A stretch of 64,000 nucleotides of DNA, taken from positions 87,347 to 151,346 of the forward strand of contig NZ_JAUHTR010000010.1 in the NCBI RefSeq assembly GCF_030418125.1. Direction: 5' to 3'. The stretch is from Fictibacillus fluitans (lineage in GTDB: Bacteria; Bacillota; Bacilli; Bacillales; Fictibacillaceae). The number at the start of each line of letters is the position of its first letter. Position 1 is the first letter of the stretch. This document shows positions 34,562 through 43,398 of the stretch, piece after piece. A model generated the notes under the pieces. It saw only the letters and a list, made by a program, of their open reading frames with translations. It did no database searches and was not told the DNA's origin. The position numbers and the translations under genes were made by a program.

Positions 34562-35122
34562 ATGAAACGGAAAAACATTTGGTTAGCACCGGTTCTTGCG
34601 ATGTCACTGACGTTAGGTGCATGTTCAAATGATAATGGGAACCACGACAAAAAAGATGAAGGCACGACTCATGAGGGGATGAACCATTCGGCTTCCGGAG
34701 AAGTACCAAAGGATCTAAAAAAAGCTGAGGAGCCAAAGTATGAAATGGGCAGCCAGGCGGTGATGAATGCAGACCATATGAAAGGGATGAAGGGGGCTAA
34801 AGCAAAGATTACCGGAGCCTTTGACACAACAGCCTATATAGTCACTTATACACCAACCACTGGGGGAAAGCCTGTTAAACATCATAAATGGGTCATTCAA
34901 GAGGAGATTCAGAATGCAGGAAACAAAACGCTGAAAAAGGGGCAAAAGGTAAAGCTGAACGCCGATCATATGAAGGGCATGAAAGGAGCTTCAGCTGTGA
35001 TTGAATCCTCGGAAAAAACCACCGTATACATGGTAGACTATACACCAACAACCGGCGGAAAAAGGGTTAAAAACCATAAATGGGTAACGGAAAGCGAGCT
35101 GCAGGCTGAATATGGAAAGTAG
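34562..35122 (+). CDS. ydhK: YdhK-family lipoprotein (DUF1541)
   Basis: A 186-residue lipoprotein: signal peptide with lipobox LTLGAC (Cys about 20), a His/Met-rich spacer (HEGMNHSASGE), then two copies of the DUF1541 repeat. Each repeat has NADHMKGMKGA and YTPTTGGK.VK.HKW (about 68-117 and 133-182). Met/His-rich DHMKGMKGA could bind copper; that is a guess. AAGGAGG precedes ATG. It is followed by a two-component system and preceded by a probable binding site of that system, suggesting a cell-surface stress response. Confidence 0.9.
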   Translation: MKRKNIWLAPVLAMSLTLGACSNDNGNHDKKDEGTTHEGMNHSASGEVPKDLKKAEEPKYEMGSQAVMNADHMKGMKGAKAKITGAFDTTAYIVTYTPTTGGKPVKHHKWVIQEEIQNAGNKTLKKGQKVKLNADHMKGMKGASAVIESSEKTTVYMVDYTPTTGGKRVKNHKWVTESELQAEYGK

Positions 35123-35123
35123 G

Positions 35124-35160
35124 GAGAATCCGTGAATTATTATAAGGATTCCCTTTTCGT
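35124..35160 (+). terminator. Terminator or attenuator between ydhK and the regulator gene
   Basis: GGGAGAATCC / GGATTCCC stem followed by TTTTCG; weak T run, so read-through is possible. Confidence 0.55.
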
Positions 35161-35195
35161 CTATAATTGAGGAATAAGAAAGGGAGAGAGAACAA

Positions 35196-35894
35196 ATGAA
35201 AACTGTCCTGATTGTAGATGATGAAGAGAAAATTCTCGAGGTTGTCTCTTCGTACTTAAGAAATGAAGGCTATCAAACTGTTGAAGCATCCACTGGCCAG
35301 GAGGCCATGCAGTATATAAGAAAATGGAAAATCGATTTTGTCATTTTGGATTTGATGCTTCCAGACCGAAGCGGCGAGGATATCTGCCGGTGCATACGGC
35401 AGGAAGCGTCCGTTCCGATCCTCATGCTAACGGCAAAAGCCAAGGAAACCGAACGGATCAACGGTTTGTCACTGGGGGCTGATGATTACATGGTTAAACC
35501 GTTCAGCCCAAGGGAGCTAGTGATGAGGGTGAAAACCATATTGAGGCGATCCAACGACAACGATCTGCTTGCAGATCAAATTACGTATAATCAAGGCGAG
35601 TTAACAATAAACGCAAAGTCAAAAGAGGTATTTTTAAAGGGGAATCCCGTCAGTCTGACTCCGATTGAATATAAAGCGATGCTTGTTTTTGCGCGACATC
35701 CTAAACGCACATTTTCCAGGGACGAGCTTGTTGAAAAAGTGCTGGGTTTTGACTATGAGGGAGAAACCCGTACCATTGACCAGCATATCAAAAACCTTCG
35801 TCATAAAATCGAGAACAATCCCAAAGAACCAAGATACATACACACCGTTTTTGGAATGGGCTATAAGTTTGAAGGAAACCGCAATGAAGATTAA
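35196..35894 (+). CDS. OmpR/PhoB-type response regulator
   Basis: A 232-residue regulator: receiver domain with DDEEK acidic pair, phospho-Asp in FVILDLMLPDRSGED, and KPF switch Lys; C-terminal winged helix (SLTPIEYKAMLVFARHPKRTFSRDELVEKVLGFDYEGETRTIDQHIKNLRHKI region). GGGAGAG precedes ATG. Its gene overlaps the kinase start by eleven bases. The tandem repeat before ydhK is the likely target. Confidence 0.94.
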   Translation: MKTVLIVDDEEKILEVVSSYLRNEGYQTVEASTGQEAMQYIRKWKIDFVILDLMLPDRSGEDICRCIRQEASVPILMLTAKAKETERINGLSLGADDYMVKPFSPRELVMRVKTILRRSNDNDLLADQITYNQGELTINAKSKEVFLKGNPVSLTPIEYKAMLVFARHPKRTFSRDELVEKVLGFDYEGETRTIDQHIKNLRHKIENNPKEPRYIHTVFGMGYKFEGNRNED

Positions 35895-36960
35895 AGGCCT
35901 TCATGCGCGATTGACCCTCGTCTTTATATTGGCGGCCACTGTCATTCTAATGGTAGCAAGCCTGGTCATTTTGTTGGAAATTCATCATCATTTTACCATG
36001 TTTAAATTGGATGCTCCTGAATTTAGGGTAATCAAACCTCTGGCCATTCATTTTGAAAGAGCGGTAATCGGCACCATTCTTTGGACAGTATTAGGGGTAT
36101 TCATTCTGGTTTGTTTGATCAGCTATGTGGTGGCCAGAAAACTATCAAAACCCCTTGTGCAAATGAAATGGGCAGCAGAAAAAATGGCAAAAGGAGACCT
36201 CGATGTCAGAGTGAAGATCCAGGGGAAGGATGAACTTCAGGAGTTGGGACAATCGTTAAATCAATTAGCGGCCCAGCTGCAGAAGCAGGAGATTGCAAGA
36301 GAAAATATGACCAGTGATATCGCTCATGAATTACGAACTCCTCTGTCAACGCTGAAGAGTCATATGGAAGCGATTGAAGATGGGATCTTTGAGGCAACTC
36401 CTGAGCGGCTCCATTCGTTTGCAGAAGAAATTGACCGGCTGATCCTGCTGGTTCATGACCTCGAGCAATTAACGGCTTATGAAGCACCCAACTTTACACT
36501 GGAAAAGCAAAGAGAAGATTTGGGTGAGGTCATTCAACAAAGTATGAGTACTTTACGAGAGGCTTATGTGCAAAAAGGGGTAGCCTTGTCCTATCATGAA
36601 AAAGACAGCATAGAAATGCTGAATGATAAAAAGCGAATCATGCAAGTCATGATTAATCTGTTAACTAACGCCTTAAAGTTTACCCCCTCTGGTGGGAGTG
36701 TTGACGTTACAATGGAAGTTAAAGAGCGGGACGCAGTGATCGCCATAAAAGATACAGGAATAGGAATAGCAAAAGAAGAACGTTCCATTGTATTCGAACG
36801 ATTTTACCGGACGGAGAAATCCAGGAACCGGCGATTTGGAGGAAGTGGCATTGGCCTTACCATAGCCAAACAGTTGGTTGAAGCTCATGGGGGAAGTATC
36901 TGGATGGAAAGTAATCATGATGAAGGGACGACAGTATTTGTTGCCTTGCCCTTAAAATAG
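35884..36960 (+). CDS. Sensor histidine kinase of the OmpR-partner type
   Basis: A 358-residue membrane kinase: helices near 9-31 and 63-86 enclose a short extracellular loop (about 32 residues), HAMP domain follows (KPLVQMKWAAEKMAKGDLDVR), then HisKA with SDIAHELRTPLSTLKS (phospho-His about 145), and HATPase with NLLTNALKFTP, DTGIGI and FGGSGIGLTIAKQLVEAHGG. ATG 35884 lies inside the end of the regulator gene; GAAGGAAAC is a fair ribosome site. The short loop suggests sensing inside or near the membrane. Confidence 0.93.
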   Translation: MKIKGLHARLTLVFILAATVILMVASLVILLEIHHHFTMFKLDAPEFRVIKPLAIHFERAVIGTILWTVLGVFILVCLISYVVARKLSKPLVQMKWAAEKMAKGDLDVRVKIQGKDELQELGQSLNQLAAQLQKQEIARENMTSDIAHELRTPLSTLKSHMEAIEDGIFEATPERLHSFAEEIDRLILLVHDLEQLTAYEAPNFTLEKQREDLGEVIQQSMSTLREAYVQKGVALSYHEKDSIEMLNDKKRIMQVMINLLTNALKFTPSGGSVDVTMEVKERDAVIAIKDTGIGIAKEERSIVFERFYRTEKSRNRRFGGSGIGLTIAKQLVEAHGGSIWMESNHDEGTTVFVALPLK

Positions 36961-36962
36961 AA

Positions 36963-36995
36963 AAAAGCAAGCAGCCTGAATTGGCTGCTTTTTCT
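36963..36995. terminator. Bidirectional terminator between kinase and DUF3006 genes
   Basis: AAGCAGCC / GGCTGCTTTTT with A-rich left side, between convergent genes. Confidence 0.88.
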
Positions 36996-37215
36996 AATCC
37001 TCCCAAACCTCATCCATCAAATCTTCAATTTCTTTTCTCCGTTTTTCTGTCTCTTCCTTATCGACAACAACTTTATCGCCTTTAAAGTAAACAACATCAC
37101 CGGTTTGAACATGTTCAGGCAGGTTAGAGCGGAGAATGTCCCTGGTTTCATTTCCGATCTCAACGACAGCATATTTACCCTCGAAGCGGTCAATGATTCC
37201 TTTGACTTTCTTCAT
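36994..37215 (-). CDS. DUF3006 family small protein
   Basis: A 73-residue protein: KGIIDRFEGKYAVVEIGNETRDILRSNLPE is the typical DUF3006 beta-barrel opening, ending in a charged helix (EETEKRRKEIEDLMDEVWED). Function unknown; in Bacillaceae it often accompanies ComEC-like MBL hydrolases, as here. Its ATG overlaps the stop of the hydrolase gene by one base (TAATG), so translation is coupled. Confidence 0.9.
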   Translation of the reverse strand: MKKVKGIIDRFEGKYAVVEIGNETRDILRSNLPEHVQTGDVVYFKGDKVVVDKEETEKRRKEIEDLMDEVWED

Positions 37216-38051
37216 TACTTCTTCTCCGTTTTTACAGTCAATGTTGAGCCGTTGGTTGTAAAGACGATGGAACCTTTTTGATCGGTTCGATATACTTTCG
37301 TTTTCTTCAAACGGTTCAATACTTCTTTTGTAGGGTGGCCGTAATGATTCTTTTTACCGACAGAAATAACGGAATACTGCGGGTTCACCGCTTTGATGAA
37401 TGCGGTACTTGATGATGTTTTGGCTCCATGGTGTCCTACCTTCAGAACATTCGCTTTTAAGGTTTGTTTGGACTTAATCATATCAGCTTCTGATTTTGCT
37501 TCGGCATCACCCGTGAACAGGAATGATTTCTTGCCATACACCAATCGAAGAACAGCACTCCAGTCGTTCAAGTCACTTTTGCTGTAAGTTTTTACAGGCG
37601 CGACAAACTTGGCAGATACACCCTTAAGCGGCACCTTTACGTCCTTTTTCGCCGTTTTGATAGTCAACCCTTCACGTTTTACGGCGAGCAGGAAATCTTT
37701 GTAGGCTTGACTTGTATGAGAGACTTTTGGTGCATATACGGACTTCACCTTGAATGCCTTTAATACTTCGTCCAGTCCGCCAATATGGTCGGCATCCGGA
37801 TGTGTTGCGATCATAACTTCAATATCTTTCACTTTTTGCTTTTTCAAGTAGGCAACCACATCGCTGCCATCTTTGTTTCCAGCATCGATGATTACATCAT
37901 CACCGCCGGCGGTTTTAATATATGTGCCGTCCCCCTGGCCCACATCCATAAAATGCACAGCGGTTGTCTTTGTGGCCGCTGTTGTAGTTGTGCTTATGAA
38001 TATCAGACTACTGCTTAGTAAAGCAGCGAATATCAATGTTGGTTTTTTCAC
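37215..38051 (-). CDS. Secreted ComEC-like metallo-beta-lactamase-fold hydrolase
   Basis: A 278-residue protein with signal peptide (LIFAALLSSSLIFIST, cleavage near TTAA-TKTTA) and an MBL domain like the C-terminal domain of the DNA-uptake channel ComEC: HFMDVGQGDGTYI, IIDAG, THPDADHIGG (metal site HxDxDH), FLFTGDAE and KVGHHGAKTSS, then SVISVGKKNHYGHP. ComEC-type domains are phosphodiesterase or nuclease candidates; extracellular nuclease action is inference. GTG 38051 has AGGGGGA upstream; the longer frame has no site. Operon with DUF3006. Confidence 0.88.
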   Translation of the reverse strand: MKKPTLIFAALLSSSLIFISTTTTAATKTTAVHFMDVGQGDGTYIKTAGGDDVIIDAGNKDGSDVVAYLKKQKVKDIEVMIATHPDADHIGGLDEVLKAFKVKSVYAPKVSHTSQAYKDFLLAVKREGLTIKTAKKDVKVPLKGVSAKFVAPVKTYSKSDLNDWSAVLRLVYGKKSFLFTGDAEAKSEADMIKSKQTLKANVLKVGHHGAKTSSSTAFIKAVNPQYSVISVGKKNHYGHPTKEVLNRLKKTKVYRTDQKGSIVFTTNGSTLTVKTEKK

Positions 38052-38220
38052 CTGTAAATTATCCCCCTGTAAATGTAAATAAATAACTATGTAATAATAA
38101 CCCAATCAGTTAAAAATTTCTATACTATTATAATAAACTATTTAAATATTTTAGGAGGAGATTTCTTAAAGCCCTGTTTCATGACAGAGTTGATTAGTGT
38201 CGCCTATATTTTTAAAGTGC

Positions 38221-38244
38221 ATATACTGATTTAAATGAGTATAT
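38221..38244. promoter_or_regulatory. Inverted repeat just before the gamma carbonic anhydrase gene
   Basis: ATATACT and AGTATAT are perfect seven-base arms ten bases apart, right before the ribosome site of the next gene. It may be an operator; the regulator is unknown. Confidence 0.35.
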
Positions 38245-38259
38245 AAAGAGGTGGCTTGC

Positions 38260-38967
38260 TTGAAACACCAAGAAGAATCATCTTCATTTCATCAAAAGAA
38301 CACCGATTGTTGCTTTAAGCCATTTATTAGTCCAAACCCCAAGACCTCGTTTAATCCTGTTCAGATTTCACCCAAGATTGATAAAAGTGCTTTTATTAGT
38401 CCATTTACCAGTGTGATCGGCGATGTAGCTATCATGAAAAACGTGTATGTGGCTCCTCTTGTCAGTATCCGCGCTGATGAAGGGACTCCATTTTATATTG
38501 GCTCAAATACCAATCTCCAAGATGGTGTCATTTTACATGGTTTATTGAATCGATTTGTCAGTGTAGACGGTAAGGAATATTCCATATTTATCGATAAAAA
38601 GGTTTCCGTTGCTCACGGGGCTCTTATTCATGGTCCTTGTTTTATCGGAAAAAATGTATTTGTCGGCTTCAAGGCCATTGTATATGATGCGATTGTTGAA
38701 GATGGTGTATTTATTGCCTATAATGCGGTTGTCACCAATGGTGTTCATGTACGAAAGAATCGATTCGTTCCGCCGGGTGCTTATATTGATACACAGAAAA
38801 AGGCCGATGCCCTTTCAAAAGTTCCATCTGACTCCAGAGAGTTTGCGAGGGAGGTTCAGCGAGTCAATCAGGAATTCCCCACCTCCTATCATTTGTTGTT
38901 TGGTGACAGCAGATGCTCATGCGGCGTCGCCTATAATAAAGAAAGCAGTAAAGAGGAAGAGTCATAA
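38260..38967 (+). CDS. Gamma-class carbonic anhydrase-like left-handed beta-helix protein
   Basis: A 235-residue protein of the LbH hexapeptide family. The zinc ligands of Cam are matched by H in DGVILHG and both His in VAHGALIHG. The Arg/Asp pair SIRADEGTPFYIG and NLQDGV are family marks. Typical Cam leader is absent, so it is likely cytoplasmic. TTG 38260 is preferred because AGAGGTGG is six bases away; GTG 38251 overlaps that site. The last 25 residues include SRCSCGV, two cysteines of unknown use. Activity is likely but not proved. Confidence 0.78.
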   Translation: MKHQEESSSFHQKNTDCCFKPFISPNPKTSFNPVQISPKIDKSAFISPFTSVIGDVAIMKNVYVAPLVSIRADEGTPFYIGSNTNLQDGVILHGLLNRFVSVDGKEYSIFIDKKVSVAHGALIHGPCFIGKNVFVGFKAIVYDAIVEDGVFIAYNAVVTNGVHVRKNRFVPPGAYIDTQKKADALSKVPSDSREFAREVQRVNQEFPTSYHLLFGDSRCSCGVAYNKESSKEEES

Positions 38968-39127
38968 AAGAAGTAGAAAGGTGGACCTTTCAGGTGAAGG
39001 CTGCCTTTTTGTTTTGCATGATTGTCTATTAAAATCACTCCATGGAGCGATGACGGTGGAGGAGTTAGCCTTTATACTCAGGATAGTTTTTGGGGAAAAC
39101 ATCCTAAGTCATCATGGAGGTTGAGAA

Positions 39128-40492
39128 GTGAAAACAAGCTATTATAATCGTTTATGGCGCTGGCATTTTTATGCCGCATTATTTATCGCACCTTTATTGA
39201 TCACATTAACGCTGAGTGGCATCGGGTATTTATTTTATACAAATGTAGAAAATAAAGCGTACGATCATTTATTCTTTGGAAACAGTGCATCATTGGAAAA
39301 ATTAGCGATCGACGAAGGAATTGAAAAGGCGGTACAACTTAATAAAGGTTATTCTGTCGCTAAGGTTATCGTATTGGATGATCCCTATAATACTAGATTA
39401 ACAATGACCAACCAGGACGGAGATCAAAAATATGTCTTTCTTGATGATCACTATGAAGTAGTTGGGACTCAAAATGCGAAATATACTTTTTCCAATATGA
39501 TGAGAGAGATTCATAGTTCACTTTTTGTTGGCGGTACGGCCGTCAATTATTTAGTGGAACTAGCCGCCTGCTGGGCAATCTTTTTACTTTTAACCGGTCT
39601 TTACATGACGATGAAGAGCAGAGCATTGAAGAAAAGAAAGAATTCTTCCAAGCGGCAAAAAAGCAGGAAGTGGCATGCTTGGGTGGGTACCGTTATTACG
39701 ATTCCTATGATTATTATTATTTTTACAGGTTTGCCCTGGTCTGTATTTATGGGTGACTTTATCTATTCCGCAGCTCAAAAGCACCCATCGATTGGAACTC
39801 CAATGCTGAAGCAACAGCCACCCGAATCTGATAGGAGCGAAATCCCCTGGGCTACCCGAAAAAACAAGGCTCCATCCTCTGAGGTTGAGAATGAACATCA
39901 TGCGGGAATGCAACATATGCAGGACAAGCAGGATCAAAGTGCCATGATTAGTATTGAACAGTTGATAAACAAGGCCGATGAAGCAACTATTCAAAAGCCT
40001 TATACCATTAATTACCCTTCAACGGAAAAAGGGGTTTATACCGTATCCAAAAGCAGCAACACCGGTATCACAGGTTTGGATGTGAACCCGGATGATGAAA
40101 TGACAGCCTATTTTGATCAATATAGTGGAAAGTTCCTCTCGAAAGTGGGCTATAAAGAATACGGTATATTGGCCAAATGGTTCACCTGGGGCATTCCGTT
40201 ACACGAAGGCCATTTATTCGGCTGGCCCAATAAGTTATTGAATCTGGCTGTTTGTCTGTCCTTCCTTTTAGTTATCTTTTTGGGGATGAAGACGTGGCTG
40301 ACTAGAAAAAGAAAAGGGGAGCTATCAGCTCCGCCCGTTGCCTCCAACGGTCTTTCGATCAGTTTTGTTTTCTTCATGGTGTTTTTAGGTATGATTATGC
40401 CGCTATTTGGTCTTTCTTTAATTGCTGTAGCGTTTATTGAGGGGGTCCTTTACATCAAGAAAAAAGAAAAAAAGGAAAGAATTGCGTCATGA
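39128..40492 (+). CDS. PepSY domain membrane protein
   Basis: A 454-residue integral membrane protein of the PepSY-associated TM family. Helices near 14-38, 140-162, 190-212, 370-393 and 410-436; a first PepSY-like segment (IEKAVQLNKGYSVAKVIV) lies in the outer loop after helix 1, and a second (SIEQLINKADEATIQKPY) in the loop between helices 3 and 4. WRWHFYAALFIAPLLITLTLSGIGYLF and WKAWVG-like HAWVGTVITIPMIII are family marks. Such proteins are often tied to iron or haem handling or reductase function; a His/Met-rich stretch (HHAGMQHMQDKQDQS) might bind metal. GTG 39128 has GGAGGTTGA ahead. Confidence 0.85.
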   Translation: MKTSYYNRLWRWHFYAALFIAPLLITLTLSGIGYLFYTNVENKAYDHLFFGNSASLEKLAIDEGIEKAVQLNKGYSVAKVIVLDDPYNTRLTMTNQDGDQKYVFLDDHYEVVGTQNAKYTFSNMMREIHSSLFVGGTAVNYLVELAACWAIFLLLTGLYMTMKSRALKKRKNSSKRQKSRKWHAWVGTVITIPMIIIIFTGLPWSVFMGDFIYSAAQKHPSIGTPMLKQQPPESDRSEIPWATRKNKAPSSEVENEHHAGMQHMQDKQDQSAMISIEQLINKADEATIQKPYTINYPSTEKGVYTVSKSSNTGITGLDVNPDDEMTAYFDQYSGKFLSKVGYKEYGILAKWFTWGIPLHEGHLFGWPNKLLNLAVCLSFLLVIFLGMKTWLTRKRKGELSAPPVASNGLSISFVFFMVFLGMIMPLFGLSLIAVAFIEGVLYIKKKEKKERIAS

Positions 40493-40541
40493 ATTTTTCT
40501 GTAAAAAGCACTGCAATATAAAGATTCCGCCAAATATTGTT

Positions 40542-40570
40542 TTGACACTGATAGTTTATAATGCTATTAT
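40542..40570 (+). promoter_or_regulatory. Sigma-A promoter of the metE leader
   Basis: TTGACA (40542-40547), 17-base spacer, TATTAT (40565-40570). Transcription would start about 25 bases before the SAM riboswitch. Confidence 0.75.
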
Positions 40571-40600
40571 CACTATTAATTCAAAATATTTAATGAATAT

Positions 40601-40708
40601 CTCTTATTTAGAGAGGTGGAGGGGCCGGCCCGATGAAACCCAGCAACCTTTCAATATGATGAAAAGGTGCTAATTCCTGCAAAGCAATCTGCTTTGAGAA
40701 ATAAGAGG
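40601..40708 (+). promoter_or_regulatory. SAM-I (S-box) riboswitch, first of two before metE
   Basis: P1 arms CTCTTA / TAAGAG; S-box core AGAGGTGGAGGG, GGCCCGATGAAACCCAGCAACC and AAAGGTGCTAATTCC. The downstream part of P1 (AAGAGGGG) can pair with the 5' arm of the following terminator (CCTCTC), giving the antiterminator. Confidence 0.97.
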
Positions 40709-40725
40709 GGATGATTTCATAAATC

Positions 40726-40757
40726 TGGTCCTCTCAAAATTTGAGAGGCTTTTTTAT
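40726..40757 (+). terminator. Terminator of the SAM riboswitch
   Basis: CCTCTCAA / TTGAGAGG hairpin and six T. Confidence 0.93.
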
Positions 40758-40779
40758 TGAAAAATAACAAATGAATACA

Positions 40780-40957
40780 TAATGCATCAGGTGCTGAATT
40801 TTATATTCAGCTTAAAAGGGAAGACCGGTGAAAATCCGGCACGGTCCCGCCACTGTAATGGAGAGCGACTTTTCAAATACCACTGTTTCATAGATGAAAT
40901 GGGAAGGATGAAAGGAAGCAATGACCCTTAGTCAGGAGACCTGCCTGTTGTATGCGC
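40780..40957 (+). promoter_or_regulatory. Cobalamin (B12) riboswitch, second of two before metE
   Basis: Landmarks: ATGCATCAGGTG..., AAAAGGGAAGACCGGTGAAAATCCGGCACGG split over the conserved core (AAGGGAA, GGTG, AATCC), CCCGCCACTGTAATG (B12 box), and AGTCAGGAGACCTGCCT followed by TATGCG closing P1. It senses a cobalamin coenzyme. It starts about 25 bases after the first terminator. Confidence 0.96.
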
Positions 40958-41035
40958 TTGTGCTCTACGGACGATAGAGAGGGTGATCACTTTTTGTTGA
41001 GGAAGATTCAATATCTCAATTCTAGTTAGTGATGT

Positions 41036-41073
41036 TTAAACCCCCCTTTTCTGTAGAAAAGGGGGGTTTTTGG
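41036..41073 (+). terminator. Terminator of the cobalamin riboswitch
   Basis: AAACCCCCCTTTT / AAAAGGGGGGTTTTT around CTGTAG; very stable. About 80 bases between riboswitch and terminator (40958-41035) can hold the antiterminator. Confidence 0.95.
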
Positions 41074-41105
41074 TTGAGATAAACTATTTTTAAGGAGTGG
41101 AAATA

Positions 41106-43394
41106 ATGTCTATTAAAAGTTCAAATCTGGGTTATCCGAGAATTGGTGAAAATCGTGAATGGAAAAAAGTAATGGAGAAATATTGGGCAGGAGGAATGGA
41201 GGAGGATGAGTTTCAGGAAAAAATGAAAGAGATTCGCCTGCAGCACCTGCGCAAGCAACAAGATTTGGGAATTGATATGATCCCGGTTGGTGACTTCAGC
41301 TTTTATGATCACGTCCTTGATACGGCTGTGATGTTTGGTCTGGTGCCCAAGCGATTTAATGAATATGGTGGAAAAGCATCAATTAAAACGTATTATGACA
41401 TAGCCCGGGGCACAAAAGAAGCTGTCGCTTCTGAGATGACAAAATGGTTTAACACAAACTATCACTATATCGTCCCTGAATTGGACGAGACAAAGCCTTC
41501 TCTAATCGAAAACCGTCCACTCCAACTCTATCAAGAGGCAAAGCGAGAGCTCAATATTGAAGGTAAGCCAGTTATTTTAGGTCCTGTTACTTTTGTTAAA
41601 TTATCAAAAGGATATAAGAAGGACCTGTTTAGAACAGTTGTGGACCAATATGTACCGCTTTATGCCCAGTTGCTTCGTGAACTTGAAGCAGAAGGTGTAA
41701 CCTGGGTGCAAATAGATGAGCCTGTTTTAGCTACTTCACTTTCCCGTGAGGAAGTGGATTATTTTCAAGAAATATATAAAATCCTGACGGAAAGTGCACA
41801 TGGAATAAGAGTCATTCTACAAACTTATTATGAAAGTGTAGATGATTATCAAGATATTGTTTCACTCCCTGTACATGGAATTGGACTTGATTTTGTTCAG
41901 GATGATGGAGAGAATTTGAATTCTCTTATAAAGTACGGTTTTCCAGAAGACAAGGTACTGGCTGCCGGGATAATAAATGGCAGGAATATCTGGCGTGCAA
42001 ATCTTGAGGAAACGTTTTCGCTTGTCCACAACATTCAGCAGCATGTGGCTGATGACCGCTTGATCATTCAGCCATCTTCAAGTCTATTGCATGTCCCTGT
42101 GACTAAAAAAAATGAAAAGAAACTGGAAGACAACATAAAAAATGCCCTCTCTTTTGCCGACGAGAAGTTACATGAAATCAGTATCATAAAGAAAGGTCTA
42201 GATAAAGGAATAACCGAGATACAAAATCAAATTTCGGATAGTAAAAGAGCGATAGAAGCACTCAGAGCACTACAAAGTACAACAGATGCAAAATCAAAGG
42301 AAGCAGAATTGAGCATGGAACGAAAAGAACCGTTCCGGGTGCGCCGGCAGCTGCAACAATCATTTTTTCAGCTCCCTTTACTTCCCACTACAACGATCGG
42401 CAGCTTTCCTCAAACTCCAGAAGTGAAAAAACAACGTTCATTATGGAGAAAGGGCCAAATTGATCAAATGCAGTATGAAAAGTTTATTAAAGAGGAAACA
42501 GAACGTTGGATAAAAATTCAAGAAAAACTTGGATTGGATGTTTTTGTGCATGGCGAGTTTGAGCGTACGGATATGGTTGAGTACTTCGGCGAGAAATTGG
42601 AGGGATTTCAAATAACGGAACTAGGCTGGGTACAATCCTATGGATCCCGTTGTGTTAAGCCGCCAATCATATATGGGGATGTCTCTTTTAGAGCGCCAAT
42701 GACCCTGAAAGAAACCCTTTATGCTCAATCCTTAACCTTGAAACCGGTAAAGGGGATGCTGACAGGACCAATCACAATATTAAATTGGTCATTTGCAAGG
42801 GATGATATCTCAAAATATGAGGTAGCCAATCAAATTGCATTTGCTCTTCGGGAGGAGGTCAGGATTCTCGAGGAAAATGGCATACGTATGATACAGGTGG
42901 ATGAACCAGCTTTAAGAGAGGGTGTGCCTTTAAAGGAGGAAAAGAAGGAGGGATATCTCCATGCAGCAGTAAATGCCTTTAAATTGGCCACTGCCTCGGT
43001 AGAGAATGAAACACAAATCCATACCCATATGTGTTATTCAAACTTCAAAGAAATTATGGGAGCAATTAGTGAAATGGATGCCGATGTCATTTCAATTGAA
43101 ACTTCGAAAAGCCATGGAGAATTAATACATGCTCTGGAAGAAAGTACGTATGACAAAGGGATTGGGTTAGGTGTCTATGATATTCATAGTCCAAGAATTC
43201 CTCTTTTAAATGAGATAAAAGAAAACATCGAAAGAGCGCTCAACGTATTGGATGTTCATCAATTTTGGATTAACCCTGATTGCGGGTTAAAAACCCGCGG
43301 AGAAGATGAAACCATATCCGCTCTGCAGGTAATGGTTGAAGCAGCTAAACAAGTCAGAGAAGAAGTTACTCTGCAGAAAGCGCTGAGGAGTTAA
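41106..43394 (+). CDS. metE: Cobalamin-independent methionine synthase
   Basis: A 762-residue enzyme that methylates homocysteine from methyltetrahydropteroyl-triglutamate. Two barrels are joined by a linker: N-terminal LGYPRIGENREWKK, and C-terminal TTTIGSFPQTPEVK, the zinc ligands in THMCYSNF (His, Cys), a Glu (QVDEPALREG region) and Cys in NPDCGLKTR. Length is typical. ATG 41106 has AAGGAG at nine bases; GTG 41097 lies in the site. Two riboswitches precede it: high SAM, or high cobalamin (when MetH can work), should each stop transcription. A MetH gene is expected elsewhere. The thioesterase gene follows five bases after the stop. Confidence 0.97.
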   Translation: MSIKSSNLGYPRIGENREWKKVMEKYWAGGMEEDEFQEKMKEIRLQHLRKQQDLGIDMIPVGDFSFYDHVLDTAVMFGLVPKRFNEYGGKASIKTYYDIARGTKEAVASEMTKWFNTNYHYIVPELDETKPSLIENRPLQLYQEAKRELNIEGKPVILGPVTFVKLSKGYKKDLFRTVVDQYVPLYAQLLRELEAEGVTWVQIDEPVLATSLSREEVDYFQEIYKILTESAHGIRVILQTYYESVDDYQDIVSLPVHGIGLDFVQDDGENLNSLIKYGFPEDKVLAAGIINGRNIWRANLEETFSLVHNIQQHVADDRLIIQPSSSLLHVPVTKKNEKKLEDNIKNALSFADEKLHEISIIKKGLDKGITEIQNQISDSKRAIEALRALQSTTDAKSKEAELSMERKEPFRVRRQLQQSFFQLPLLPTTTIGSFPQTPEVKKQRSLWRKGQIDQMQYEKFIKEETERWIKIQEKLGLDVFVHGEFERTDMVEYFGEKLEGFQITELGWVQSYGSRCVKPPIIYGDVSFRAPMTLKETLYAQSLTLKPVKGMLTGPITILNWSFARDDISKYEVANQIAFALREEVRILEENGIRMIQVDEPALREGVPLKEEKKEGYLHAAVNAFKLATASVENETQIHTHMCYSNFKEIMGAISEMDADVISIETSKSHGELIHALEESTYDKGIGLGVYDIHSPRIPLLNEIKENIERALNVLDVHQFWINPDCGLKTRGEDETISALQVMVEAAKQVREEVTLQKALRS

Positions 43395-43398
43395 GGAG

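Noticed and set aside
38981..39124. 47-codon frame (VDLSGEGCLFVLHDCLLK start) before the PepSY gene
   Set aside because: Amino acid mix looks fair but GTG 38981 has no ribosome site, and its end overlaps the ribosome site of the next gene.
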